From: Oscillospiraceae bacterium
Lineage (GTDB): Bacteria > Bacillota > Clostridia > Oscillospirales > Oscillospiraceae
Assembly (NCBI GenBank): GCA_021205095.1
Contig: JAJPYE010000043.1
Span: 1 to 64,000, forward strand
Direction: 5' to 3'
DNA length: 64,000 nucleotides
This document shows, piece by piece, positions 9,284 through 20,052 of the stretch; position 1 is the stretch's first letter, and every line of letters starts with the position of its first letter. Position numbers and translations under genes: made by a program. The notes beneath the pieces were generated by a model, which searched no databases, was not told where the DNA came from, and worked only from the letters and a program-made list of their open reading frames with translations.

Positions 9284-9483
9284 AAAACAACCTGGAACAG
9301 CTTCGGAAGGAGCGGGGCATCAGGCAGGAGGAGCTGGCCGCGGCCCTGGGCGTCAGCCGCCAGACCATCATATCCCTGGAAAAGGGGCGGTATAATCCCT
9401 CCATCGTCCTGGCCTTTAAGCTGGCCCGGTACTTTGACCGGCAAATCGAGGACATATTTTTCTATGAGGAGGAAGAGGAATGA
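9280..9483 (+). CDS. XRE/Cro-type helix-turn-helix regulator (YgzD-like)
   Basis: [52 protein letters not shown]. Confidence 0.9.
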   Translation: [67 protein letters not shown]

Positions 9484-9860
9484 ACAAGGGCTATAAATAT
9501 CGGGGCTGGTTCTGGATGGCGCTGTGCGCGGTGTCCATCGTGGCGCTGATTGTTGACCTGGCAATGGGTCGGGGCGCCTACCAGCGGATAAGCTCCGTCG
9601 TCATCTGCGCGACTGGGGTGCTGTACCACCGGCGGCTAAAGCAGCCGGACTGGGAGGAAACCTACGGTATCGTGGACGAGCGGGAGACCCAAATCCGGGC
9701 CACAGCAGCCAGCCTTACCATTAAAATTATGGGCATCGGGATGTACGGCGCGGCCATGCTTATGGGAAACGGCCCGGCGTCCTGGGCGCTGATGTCGGCT
9801 GCTGTCATCGGCGCGGCTGTCTATTTCATCGCCATGCTGATTGTAGAGCGGAAAATGTGA
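9480..9860 (+). CDS. small integral membrane protein (DUF2178-like)
   Basis: four hydrophobic segments; overlaps XRE stop by ATGA; YGIVDERETQIRATAASLTIKI. Confidence 0.7.
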   Translation: MNKGYKYRGWFWMALCAVSIVALIVDLAMGRGAYQRISSVVICATGVLYHRRLKQPDWEETYGIVDERETQIRATAASLTIKIMGIGMYGAAMLMGNGPASWALMSAAVIGAAVYFIAMLIVERKM

Positions 9861-9869
9861 GGTGCAGAC

Positions 9870-10559
9870 ATGGAACTTACGACTGTAGTGAAAATCGTCG
9901 CCATTGTTTTTAACATCCTGCTGGCCGTGGTGTTGCTGGGGACGGTTCTTTACATCACCAGCCCCAAGGGCCGGGAGAAACGGAAGAACCACGAGCCGTT
10001 CATCATCATCTACTGGGATATTGGCATTATATTTGTCACGGTACTGATTATTGCGGTCGTCGTCTGGGGTGTCAATCAGGGAGTTCAGAGCCAGGAGGAC
10101 AACGCCATGGACATCACCGCCGCCAACACCCCCGTCCACCTGTTTCTGGAATTGACCCCCGACCTGACCATAGAGGAGGCGGAGGCCATGGCGGAGGAAT
10201 ACGGCTGGGAAACCTTTTCCTGGGAGTCCCTGAGTTCCAACACGACAGAGATAGACATATACCCGGAGGAGAGCAGCTATTTGAGTTCATCGGCTGTCTA
10301 CGGCGTCACCATGGAGCTGACCTTCTTCGGTGAGGACAGCAAGGTTCTGCAAAGCGCCACCCTGCTGATCAAGACGGAATACGGCACCGCCACCTGCTAT
10401 TACTACCCCACAGAGGTCACGGAATACGGAAGGGAAACGGGCTTCAATCTCACCGTCAAGGCCAAGGGCAAGCTCTTTTCCAGCAAGTATCTGCTGGACA
10501 CCGCCCAGGAGGTCATCGACATCGCCTATCCCATCGTGTACCCGGACGGGCTGGCGTGA
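9870..10559 (+). CDS. hypothetical membrane protein
   Basis: two N-terminal TM segments then soluble domain; same operon as XRE. Confidence 0.65.
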   Translation: MELTTVVKIVAIVFNILLAVVLLGTVLYITSPKGREKRKNHEPFIIIYWDIGIIFVTVLIIAVVVWGVNQGVQSQEDNAMDITAANTPVHLFLELTPDLTIEEAEAMAEEYGWETFSWESLSSNTTEIDIYPEESSYLSSSAVYGVTMELTFFGEDSKVLQSATLLIKTEYGTATCYYYPTEVTEYGRETGFNLTVKAKGKLFSSKYLLDTAQEVIDIAYPIVYPDGLA

Positions 10560-10622
10560 AAGGGGAAAACACATATTACCTGCGCGGGTTTATGAATTAC
10601 GGCAAGGAAGGAGGGAATTTTC

Positions 10623-10886
10623 ATGGCGGTATTTACGAACGCCATAACGGGAACCATCATCTATGACCGATTATCCACTGTGTTTCTCTATTATCTGGTT
10701 CTAAGCTGCACCAGTCTTTTCAATCTGCTGCTGGCACTGACTATTATAGGGCTGATTATCAGGCAGACCCGGCCCTGGGTCAAGGAACACGCGAAAAAAA
10801 TCGAGCTGGTTCTTGTGATTCTGCTGGCCGCAGCCATCGCACTGTGGATCATTCTGGCGCTGCTGTGCGCCCATTTCTACGGATAA
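10623..10886 (+). CDS. hypothetical small membrane protein
   Basis: two strongly hydrophobic segments; RBS aaggaggga upstream. Confidence 0.6.
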   Translation: MAVFTNAITGTIIYDRLSTVFLYYLVLSCTSLFNLLLALTIIGLIIRQTRPWVKEHAKKIELVLVILLAAAIALWIILALLCAHFYG

Positions 10887-10946
10887 AACAGACGTGTATA
10901 TTCTGTAGTTGGCAAGGACAACGCACCGCCATTTGAACCGTTTTAC

Positions 10947-10991
10947 AAAAATCCGAACGCATACTCAAAAGAGAAATGCGTTCGGATTTTT
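10947..10991 (+). terminator. intrinsic terminator
   Basis: AAAAATCCGAACGCAT / ATGCGTTCGGATTTTT stem with T tract. Confidence 0.85.
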
Positions 10992-11118
10992 CATGGAACA
11001 GCCGCTGCATTTGCGAAAACAAGTCGCATATCCCCGTCCGCCAGCACCTCCCTCCCCGCATAATTCCACGCTCCCGACGCATATACATGGAGCAGAAAAT
11101 CAAGGGAAGTGGTGTGCT

Positions 11119-11370
11119 ATGCGCGAGGATATTCAGGAGCGGGCCAGACAGTTGGCGCTGTACATCGTAGAAAACAACGCCACCGTCCGCGACGCCGCCC
11201 GGCACTTTTCCGTGTCCAAATCTACGGTGCATAAGGATCTGACCGAGCGGCTTCGGAATGTGGATCATGCACTTTACGCCCAGGCGCGGGCGGTGTTGGA
11301 GCAAAACAAGGCCGAGCGCCATCTCCGGGGTGGAGAGGCCACTCGGCGAAAATATAAAGGAATGAGTTGA
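11119..11370 (+). CDS. spoIIID: sporulation transcriptional regulator SpoIIID
   Basis: MREDIQERARQLALYIVENNATVRDAARHFSVSKSTVHKDLTERL; 83 aa. Confidence 0.93.
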   Translation: MREDIQERARQLALYIVENNATVRDAARHFSVSKSTVHKDLTERLRNVDHALYAQARAVLEQNKAERHLRGGEATRRKYKGMS

Positions 11371-11459
11371 GCGAAGCACCTTCTGCACATTGACATGATA
11401 GCATAAAACGATTATAATATATTTATAATATTGCTACGATCAGCGCAGGAGGTGTTACA

Positions 11460-11747
11460 ATGAATATCCGTCCATCCGCAGCCATCCGCCAGAACTACAA
11501 CGAGGTCGCCGAAATGTGCCGCCGGACAGGAGAACCCGTGTTCCTGACCAAAAACGGCGAGGGCGACCTGGTCGTCATGGACATAGAAACCTACACCCGC
11601 CGGGAAAAAATGCTCAAGCTTCGGGAAGAGCTTTTGACCGTAGAGGAGGATCGGGCACGCGGGGCCAAGGGTTATTCCGTTGATGAGGTTGCCGCCATGA
11701 TGCGAGACATAATTGAGGAGACAGCCATCCATGAACAAGCAGAATAA
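11460..11747 (+). CDS. type II toxin-antitoxin antitoxin, Phd/YefM family
   Basis: MNIRPSAAIRQNYNEVAEMCRRTGEPVFLTKNGEGDLVVMDIETY. Confidence 0.88.
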   Translation: MNIRPSAAIRQNYNEVAEMCRRTGEPVFLTKNGEGDLVVMDIETYTRREKMLKLREELLTVEEDRARGAKGYSVDEVAAMMRDIIEETAIHEQAE

Positions 11748-12048
11748 ATACCGCGTCGTTGTGTCAGAGCAGGCGGCGCAGATGCTTTTCTCCCACGCCG
11801 CTTTTTTGGCCCAGGTCAACCCGGACGCAGCGGAGAGGCTGACTGCCGCCTTTGAAAAGAGCGCCAATTCCCTGGAAATCATGCCCCAGCGGTGTCCGTG
11901 GCTGGTGGGTGAGTACATTCCCAAAAACGCCTATCGGTTCATTCTGTTTGAAAAGTGGTATATGCTCGTTTTTCAGGTCATAGACGACACCGTTTATATT
12001 GATTACACCATCGACTGTCGCCAGGACTACGGCTGGCTCATTCACTGA
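11731..12048 (+). CDS. type II toxin-antitoxin toxin, RelE/ParE family
   Basis: VVVSEQAAQMLFSHAAFLAQVNPDAAERL...YRFILFEKWYMLVFQVIDDTVYIDYTIDCRQDY; overlaps antitoxin. Confidence 0.85.
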   Translation: MNKQNKYRVVVSEQAAQMLFSHAAFLAQVNPDAAERLTAAFEKSANSLEIMPQRCPWLVGEYIPKNAYRFILFEKWYMLVFQVIDDTVYIDYTIDCRQDYGWLIH

Positions 12049-12823
12049 CCGCCCCCCGCTGGGACGGGTCGAACTGCGCCAGCTCCTTCACCACCTCCCC
12101 GGCGATGATCAGGCCGACAACGGAGGGGACGAAGGCGTTGCTGCCGGGAACCTGGCGGCGTTCGGCGCATTTGCGAACCGTTCCCGGAGGGCAGACGCAG
12201 TGATAACGGCAGCTTATCTCCTCGTCCTCCAGGGGTGGGATTGGCTTTTCCTGGGAATAGACCACCTTCAAATGCTTCACGCCGCGTTTTCGCAGTTCGT
12301 GGCGCATGACGCGGGCCAGGGGGCAGACGGAGGTCTCGTATATATCCGCCACCTGAAAGGCGGTGGGGTCAACCTTATTGCCCGCTCCCATGGAGCTGAT
12401 GACGGGGGTTCCGGCCCGCTGGGCGCACTCCACCAGGGCGATTTTCCCGGAAACGGTGTCGATGGCGTCCACCACATAGTCATAAGCGGAAAAGTCAAAC
12501 ATCCCGGCGGTCTCCGGGCCGAAAAAGGTCTTATAAGTACGCACGGCAGCGCCGGGGTTAATCTCCTCCACGCGGTCGGCGGCCACATCCACCTTATACT
12601 GCCCGATGGTCTTGCGGGTGGCAAAAATTTGGCGGTTCAGATTGGTGAGACACACCCGGTCGTCGTCTATCAAATCCAAGGCCCCCACGCCGGAACGGGC
12701 CAGGGCCTCCACCGTATACCCTCCCACACCGCCGACACCGAACACGGCCACGCGGGACGCGGCCAGCCGTTCCATGGCCGGTTTACCGAATATAAGCTGT
12801 GTTCTTGAAAACTGATCTAACAC
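12038..12823 (-). CDS. tcdA: ThiF/HesA-family tRNA threonylcarbamoyladenosine dehydratase
   Basis: FSRTQLIFGKPAMERLAASRVAVFGVGGVGGYTVEALARSG, CPPGT...R motifs. Confidence 0.85.
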   Translation of the reverse strand: MLDQFSRTQLIFGKPAMERLAASRVAVFGVGGVGGYTVEALARSGVGALDLIDDDRVCLTNLNRQIFATRKTIGQYKVDVAADRVEEINPGAAVRTYKTFFGPETAGMFDFSAYDYVVDAIDTVSGKIALVECAQRAGTPVISSMGAGNKVDPTAFQVADIYETSVCPLARVMRHELRKRGVKHLKVVYSQEKPIPPLEDEEISCRYHCVCPPGTVRKCAERRQVPGSNAFVPSVVGLIIAGEVVKELAQFDPSQRGAVSE

Positions 12824-12827
12824 GTTT

Positions 12828-13349
12828 TTATTTCTCCTCTCGCAAATCTGCCTTCCCCAGCGCCTCGCGGACGGCGGCCACCACCTGGTCTACCCCGTCC
12901 CGGCAGGGAATGGTCAGGTCTGCGTATTTTTTATAATATGGCTCCCGCATAGTGTAAATCTCCCCCACGGTCATCTCCGCCGGGGCGGCCACGCCCCGAT
13001 CCTCCCGCGAGTGATTCGCCAGCCGCGCCTCCAAAACGGAAACCGGCGTTTGCAGCCAGACCACAATCCCGTTCTGGCAGAGGTTTTCCATAGCGGCGGC
13101 GGAAAGCACCATGCTGCCCCCGGTGGCGATCACCGTGCCTTCCCGGCGCAGCTCCCGGCCCATGGCCTCCTCCCGCTGGAGGAAGCCCTCCAACCCATAG
13201 GCGGCCAGGATCTCCGGCAGGGTACGCCCCTCCCGCCGGGCCAGCAGGATGTCCGTGTCCAGAAAATCATAGCCCAGCCGCTTCGCCAGAATGACTCCCA
13301 CTGTGCTTTTGCCCGTGCCGGGCATACCGATCAGAACAATATTTTTCAC
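12828..13349 (-). CDS. aroK: shikimate kinase
   Basis: IVLIGMPGTGKSTVGVILAKRLGYDFLDTD; GTG start with ggagggg RBS. Confidence 0.85.
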   Translation of the reverse strand: MKNIVLIGMPGTGKSTVGVILAKRLGYDFLDTDILLARREGRTLPEILAAYGLEGFLQREEAMGRELRREGTVIATGGSMVLSAAAMENLCQNGIVVWLQTPVSVLEARLANHSREDRGVAAPAEMTVGEIYTMREPYYKKYADLTIPCRDGVDQVVAAVREALGKADLREEK

Positions 13350-13441
13350 GCCGCTCCCCTCCGTGCCGCTGTTTGCGATTCTCCGATACAATGTACCACA
13401 CCCGGCCCCGTTCGTCAATTTGTTATTATCCTGATAGTAAC

Positions 13442-13483
13442 ATAAGACCGCAGCAAAGCCATCGCTTTGCTGCGGTCTTATTC
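13442..13483 (-). terminator. intrinsic terminator of the M23 peptidase gene
   Basis: ATAAGACCGCAGCAAAG / CTTTGCTGCGGTCTTAT perfect stem. Confidence 0.8.
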
Positions 13484-13504
13484 GCTTATGAGAGTTATTT
13501 CATT

Positions 13505-14254
13505 TTACGCCGCCGGGAGATAGGCTGTAGGATCTGCGGAGAGGCCGTCGCATGTCATGGCAAAATGCAGGTGACTGACCTGGTTTGTCTCACAGATGGC
13601 GGTGCTGCCCACGGAACCGATGACCTGACCCATGGTGACAGTATCCCCCACGGAGACAGGCGGCTCCGAAGCCAGATTCGCATAAATGCTGTGGAGGCCG
13701 TTGGCGTGATCGATCTCCACGGTGGTGCCGTAAAGATCGTCATTTTCCACGCTGACCACCGTACCGGCGGCGGTGGCGATCACCTGGGTACCCAGGTCAC
13801 AGATGATGTCAATTCCGTCATGGGTGCGCCAGTCGGCCATCGTGGCGTCGTACATCAGCGTCTGGATGGAGTAGGGTACGTCAACGCTCCCGCTCACCGG
13901 CCAGACATAGCTGACCACGCCGCTGGACAGGACGGCCTGGGCCTGGGTGTCCTCAGCGGCGGACGATTCCGTCGCCTCCGCATCGCTGGCCGCCGTTTCT
14001 TCCGCGTCCGCCTCATCGTCCTCTTCGTTTTCCTCCGTCTCCACGGGATAACCCGCCGGAACAATAGTCACTGCGGCATCGGAAATATCCACCGTTACCG
14101 CTTCCGCTGTGTCGTCTTCTACATTAGTCCCCGCGTTGGCAATGAGTATCCATGCGGACACGCCGATCACCGCCGCGCACAGGAAAAGGACTATGTAGAA
14201 GCCCTTCCCCTCCAGGGACCCGGCTTTAGCGCCGACCCCTTTTTTGTTTTCCAT
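13505..14254 (-). CDS. spoIIQ: M23 (LytM) family peptidase, SpoIIQ-like
   Basis: single N-terminal TM, acidic linker, THDGID and SHLHF motifs. Confidence 0.78.
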   Translation of the reverse strand: MENKKGVGAKAGSLEGKGFYIVLFLCAAVIGVSAWILIANAGTNVEDDTAEAVTVDISDAAVTIVPAGYPVETEENEEDDEADAEETAASDAEATESSAAEDTQAQAVLSSGVVSYVWPVSGSVDVPYSIQTLMYDATMADWRTHDGIDIICDLGTQVIATAAGTVVSVENDDLYGTTVEIDHANGLHSIYANLASEPPVSVGDTVTMGQVIGSVGSTAICETNQVSHLHFAMTCDGLSADPTAYLPAA

Positions 14255-14355
14255 GTCTGACCCTCCAAAAAAATTGGTGTTTCCATAGGCTATTGTTGCC
14301 ATGAAAACACCAATTTATGCAAAGCTGGAAAAATCAGCTCACGAGAGAGACACTT

Positions 14356-15684
<1,329 letters not shown>

Positions 15685-17214
15685 TTATGAATTTAAAATC
15701 AGGCTCTCGCCGGTCATCTTCTCCGGCTGCTCCAGCCCCATCAGCGCCAACATAGTGGGTGCGATGTCCGCCAGGCGACCGGGCTTTAGCTTTACATCTC
15801 CCCCGCCAATCAAAATCAGCGGCACCGGGTTCGTGGTGTGAGCGGTGTGGGGCGTGCCGTCCGGCAGACGCATACAGTCGGCGTTTCCATGATCGGCGGT
15901 CACAAGCAGAACGCCTCCCACCTGCGCCACCGCCGCCTGCACCCGATCCACGCAGGTATCCACCGTCTCCACAGCCTTGATGGCCGCGTTCAGGTCGCCG
16001 GTGTGGCCCACCATGTCGCAGTTGGCAAGGTTCATAATCACCGCGTCATAGGCCCCGGAGGCAATACGCTCCACCGCCTTTTCCGTGACGGCATAGGCGC
16101 TCATTTCCGGGATAAGGTCATAGGTGGGAAACTCCTTGGGGGAGGGAACCAGCACCCTATCCTCGCCCGGACTTTCCCGCTCCACGCCGCCGTTAAAGAA
16201 GAAGGTCACATGAGCGTATTTTTCCGTCTCCGCAATACGAAGCTGGGTCTTTCCCATACGGCTGAGAAGCTCCCCAAAGGTATCCTCGATGGTCTCCGGC
16301 GGGAAGGCTACGGGCAGCTCCGTCATGGTCTCGTCATATTGGGCCGTGCATACATAGTGCAGCGGGAAAAAGCCCTTTGGCCGCTGGAAGCCGTCAAAGT
16401 CCGGCTTCATTAGCGCCCAGGTCATCTCCCTGGCCCGGTCTGGCCGGAAGTTCAAAAAGATGACGCTGTCCCCAGGGGACACAAGCCCCGCCGGGTCGCA
16501 GACCACCGGCTCCACAAACTCGTCGGTCACGCCGGCGGCATAGCTGTTTTCCACCGCCTGAACGCCGTCCGGGTTCTGTATTCCCTCGCCGCAGACGATG
16601 GCCCGGTAGGCCCGTTCCAGCCGCTCCCAGCGCTTGTCTCTGTCCATGGCCCAAAACCGGCCCTGCACCGTGGCAAGGCGGCCATAGCCCAGGCGGGCAA
16701 ATTCCTCCTCCAGCGCCCGCACATAGCCCGCGCCGGAGGCGGGCGGCACGTCCCGTCCATCTAAAAAAGCATGGACATAGCACTGCTTCACGCCCCGCCG
16801 CTTGGCCATTTCCACCAGGGCGAAAAGATGGCTGATGTGGCTGTGAACACCGCCGTCGGAAAGGAGACCCAAAACATGAACGGGATGACCGGTCTGAGCG
16901 GCCTCATCCATGGCGGCAGCATAGGCGGGATTTTCAAAGAAGCTCCCGTCCGCCACCGCCCGGCTTATCCGGGGTAGATCCTGATAGACCACCCGGCCCG
17001 CGCCGATGTTGGTGTGGCCCACCTCGGAGTTGCCGATCTGCCCGGCGGGCAGGCCCACGTCCTCCCCGCTGGCTTGCAGCTCCGTATGGGGGCAGGCGGC
17101 AAAAAGGCCGTCCAGCACCGGGGTTTTCGCCAGGGAGATGGCGTTTATGTCCGACGGCTCCGCAAGGCCGAAGCCGTCCATAATCAGCAGTACGACAGGT
17201 CGTTTATCCTTCAT
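15685..17214 (-). CDS. gpmI: 2,3-bisphosphoglycerate-independent phosphoglycerate mutase
   Basis: VLLIMDGFGL, GNSEVGHTNIGAGR, TADHGNAD. Confidence 0.97.
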   Translation of the reverse strand: MKDKRPVVLLIMDGFGLAEPSDINAISLAKTPVLDGLFAACPHTELQASGEDVGLPAGQIGNSEVGHTNIGAGRVVYQDLPRISRAVADGSFFENPAYAAAMDEAAQTGHPVHVLGLLSDGGVHSHISHLFALVEMAKRRGVKQCYVHAFLDGRDVPPASGAGYVRALEEEFARLGYGRLATVQGRFWAMDRDKRWERLERAYRAIVCGEGIQNPDGVQAVENSYAAGVTDEFVEPVVCDPAGLVSPGDSVIFLNFRPDRAREMTWALMKPDFDGFQRPKGFFPLHYVCTAQYDETMTELPVAFPPETIEDTFGELLSRMGKTQLRIAETEKYAHVTFFFNGGVERESPGEDRVLVPSPKEFPTYDLIPEMSAYAVTEKAVERIASGAYDAVIMNLANCDMVGHTGDLNAAIKAVETVDTCVDRVQAAVAQVGGVLLVTADHGNADCMRLPDGTPHTAHTTNPVPLILIGGGDVKLKPGRLADIAPTMLALMGLEQPEKMTGESLILNS

Positions 17215-17977
17215 TGGCCGCTCCGATAATATCCGCAAATTCCAGGGGCTTGAGGCTCGCGCCGCCGATAAGGCCGCCGTCGATGTCCGGCTTTGCCAAC
17301 AGAGACGCGGCGTTTTTGCCGTTCATGCTGCCGCCGTACAGGACGCGAATGTGCCGGGCCGTCTCGGCCCCGAACAGCTCCGCCAGCACGGCGCGGATAT
17401 GGCCGCAGACCTCCTGAGCCTGCTCCGCCGTGGCCGTCCGGCCCGTGCCGATGGCCCATATGGGTTCATAGGCCACAATGACGCGGCCCCGCTCCACCTC
17501 CGGCACGTCTTTTAGTCCATTGCGCACCTGGCCCTCCACAAAGTCCAGGGTCTGCCCGGCGTCCCGCTGCTCCAGGCTCTCCCCCACACAGAGGATGGGG
17601 GCTATCCCGGCCCGCAGCAGGGCCAGGAGCTTTTGGTTTACAAGGGCGTCCGTCTCCCCGTGATAGGTGCGGCGCTCGGAGTGGCCCACGATGCCATAGG
17701 CCACGCCCAAATCCGCCAGCATGGCGGCGGAGACCTCTCCTGTATAAGCGCCCGCCTCGTGACTTGACACGTCCTGCGCCCCCACCAGAATGGGACAGTC
17801 TCCCCTGGCGGTCTGCATGGCCGGTATCAGGGGGAAGGGTACGCACAGCGCCCCCTCCACCTCCGGGGATAGCTTTATCGCCTGCCGAAGCTGAGACCAA
17901 AAGCCCAGCGCCTCGGAGGCCAGTTTATTCATTTTCCAGTTGCCCGCAATCAGGGGCTTTCGATTTTTCTTGTCCAT
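17204..17977 (-). CDS. tpiA: triosephosphate isomerase
   Basis: IAGNWKMNK, VAYEPIWAIGTG, YGGSMNGKN. Confidence 0.97.
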   Translation of the reverse strand: MDKKNRKPLIAGNWKMNKLASEALGFWSQLRQAIKLSPEVEGALCVPFPLIPAMQTARGDCPILVGAQDVSSHEAGAYTGEVSAAMLADLGVAYGIVGHSERRTYHGETDALVNQKLLALLRAGIAPILCVGESLEQRDAGQTLDFVEGQVRNGLKDVPEVERGRVIVAYEPIWAIGTGRTATAEQAQEVCGHIRAVLAELFGAETARHIRVLYGGSMNGKNAASLLAKPDIDGGLIGGASLKPLEFADIIGAANEG

Positions 17978-17980
17978 AGC

Positions 17981-19180
17981 TCACTCATCCATCAGGCAGG
18001 CCACACCGGGCAGCTCCTTGCCCTCCAAAAATTCCAGGCTCGCGCCGCCGCCGGTAGAAATATGGGTGATCTGATCGGCAAAACCGAGCTGCTCCACCGC
18101 AGCTGCGGAATCGCCGCCGCCCACGATGCTCACGCCGCCGGACTGGGCCACGGCGCGGGCTACGGCACGGGTACCCTCCGCGAAGCGGTCGAATTCAAAC
18201 ACGCCCATTGGCCCGTTCCAGACGATGGTTCCCGCCCCAGCGATGGCTTTCTGAAAGGCCTCGATGGTCTTCGGCCCGATGTCCAGGCCCATCCATCCCT
18301 CCGGGATGGCGTCCACGCCCACGGTCTGCGCCGCCGCGTCCGCGGCAAAGCTGTCCGCCACTATGGTATCCACCGGCAGCAACAGCTCCACGCCCTTGGC
18401 CTTGGCCTTCTCTATCATCTGGGCGGCAAAATCCACCTTATCCGCCTCCAGCAGACTGGAGCCTACCTCAAAGCCCTGGGCTTTGATGAAGGTATAGGCC
18501 ATGCCGCCACCGATCAGTATCTTATCCGCCTTGTTCAGAAGGTTCTCGATAACGGCGATTTTGTCGGAGACCTTTGCGCCGCCCAGAATGGCCACGAAGG
18601 GCCGGGCGGGATCGTCCAGAGCCTTGCCCATCACCTCCAGCTCCCGGCCAATCAGGAAGCCGGAAACCGCCGGTAAATAAGCCGCTACGCCCGCCGTGGA
18701 CGCGTGGGCGCGGTGAACGGTGCCAAAGGCGTCGGAAACATAAATCTCTCCAAACTCCGCCAGCTCCTTGGCGAAGGAGGGGTCGTTTTTCTCCTCGCGG
18801 GGGTCAAAACGCAGATTTTCCAGCAGCATGATCTGGCCGGGCTGCAAAGCGGCGGCCTTGGCCTTCGCGTCCTCGCCGACGATGTCCTTCGCGAAAATCA
18901 CCGGCTGGCCCAGCAGCTCCTGGAGCCGTTCCGCCACAGGGGCCAGGGTCAGGGATTCCTTCCATGTCCCCTTGGGCTTTCCCAGGTGGGAGCAGGCGAC
19001 GACGGCGGCCTTATGCTCCAGCAGATACTGGATGGTGGGAAGGGCCGCCCGGATGCGTTTGTCATCCGTGATAGCCCCGGTGGCCTTGTCCTGGGGAACG
19101 TTAAAGTCACACCGAAGCAGGACTTTTTTCCCCTGGACGTCAATTTGCGTTACGTTCTTCTTGCTGTAGTTCATGGTCAT
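17981..19180 (-). CDS. pgk: phosphoglycerate kinase
   Basis: [32 protein letters not shown]. Confidence 0.97.
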   Translation of the reverse strand: MTMNYSKKNVTQIDVQGKKVLLRCDFNVPQDKATGAITDDKRIRAALPTIQYLLEHKAAVVACSHLGKPKGTWKESLTLAPVAERLQELLGQPVIFAKDIVGEDAKAKAAALQPGQIMLLENLRFDPREEKNDPSFAKELAEFGEIYVSDAFGTVHRAHASTAGVAAYLPAVSGFLIGRELEVMGKALDDPARPFVAILGGAKVSDKIAVIENLLNKADKILIGGGMAYTFIKAQGFEVGSSLLEADKVDFAAQMIEKAKAKGVELLLPVDTIVADSFAADAAAQTVGVDAIPEGWMGLDIGPKTIEAFQKAIAGAGTIVWNGPMGVFEFDRFAEGTRAVARAVAQSGGVSIVGGGDSAAAVEQLGFADQITHISTGGGASLEFLEGKELPGVACLMDE

Positions 19181-19233
19181 ATCCTCCTATTTGTTATATG
19201 AATAGGCACGATTGCCAGGTATTCCAAATCTGA

Positions 19234-19728
19234 TTAAAAATCCTCGTCCACAGCCATAATGCCTGTTTCCAGCAGGCCAGGGAACCCCTGACGACGCAGA
19301 ACATCATACAGGATGATGGCCGCAGAACTGGAAAGATTCAGGCTCCTGGCCCGTGGCTTCATGGGGATGCGGATGCAGCGGCTTCGATAGCGCTCCATAA
19401 TCTCCTCCGGCAGGCCGGAGGTCTCCCGCCCGAACAGCAGGGACACATCCGGGCCGAAATCCGCCTCCGCATAGCTTCTGGGAGCCTTGGTGGAGAGAAG
19501 CCACAGATTCTCGTCCCCGTTCTCCCTCAAGTATTGTTCAAAATCCTCATAGACATGGACGTCCACCAAATGCCAGTAGTCCAGCCCGGCCCGGCGCACA
19601 GCGGCATCGGATATGTCGAATCCCAGCGGCTTTATCAGATGGAGGCTTGCGCCCGTGGCGGCGCAGGTGCGGGCGATGGCCCCGGTATTCTGGGGTATCT
19701 CCGGCGCAAAGAGGACGATTTGGTTCAT
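19234..19728 (-). CDS. trmL: tRNA (cytidine(34)-2'-O)-methyltransferase
   Basis: IVLFAPEIPQNTGAIARTCAATGASLHLIKPLGF; SPOUT LFGRETSGLP. Confidence 0.92.
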   Translation of the reverse strand: MNQIVLFAPEIPQNTGAIARTCAATGASLHLIKPLGFDISDAAVRRAGLDYWHLVDVHVYEDFEQYLRENGDENLWLLSTKAPRSYAEADFGPDVSLLFGRETSGLPEEIMERYRSRCIRIPMKPRARSLNLSSSAAIILYDVLRRQGFPGLLETGIMAVDEDF

Positions 19729-19962
19729 GGCATATTCCTTTTTATGCGGATGGTATACCACCCGTGAAATTATAGTCTATGATACTATTATAAGCAATCG
19801 GCGTTTATTTTCAAGGGATTTTTTGTGCAAATTTCCGTTTTATTGAAAATTCATAAGTCGCCCCCTCTCCCGGTTGGGGCAGACTCTTCGCATGATCGCC
19901 CCTATGGGAAGGCGTTCCCTGCGGCTTCCGCCTGATAGCGAAAAAATCGGCAAAATAGCCCA

Positions 19963-20021
19963 AACTTATTCACAAATTTTGTGAATAAGTTCTTGTGTAT
20001 TCGTTCAAAAGGAATTATAAT
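19963..20021 (+). promoter_or_regulatory. promoter with adjacent perfect palindromic operator
   Basis: AACTTATTCACAAA-T-TTTGTGAATAAGTT (19963-19991), then TTGTGT (19993) and TATAAT (20016), 17-bp spacing. Confidence 0.75.
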
Positions 20022-20052
20022 GGAATGAAATTGAAGAAAGAAGGCTACTGAC

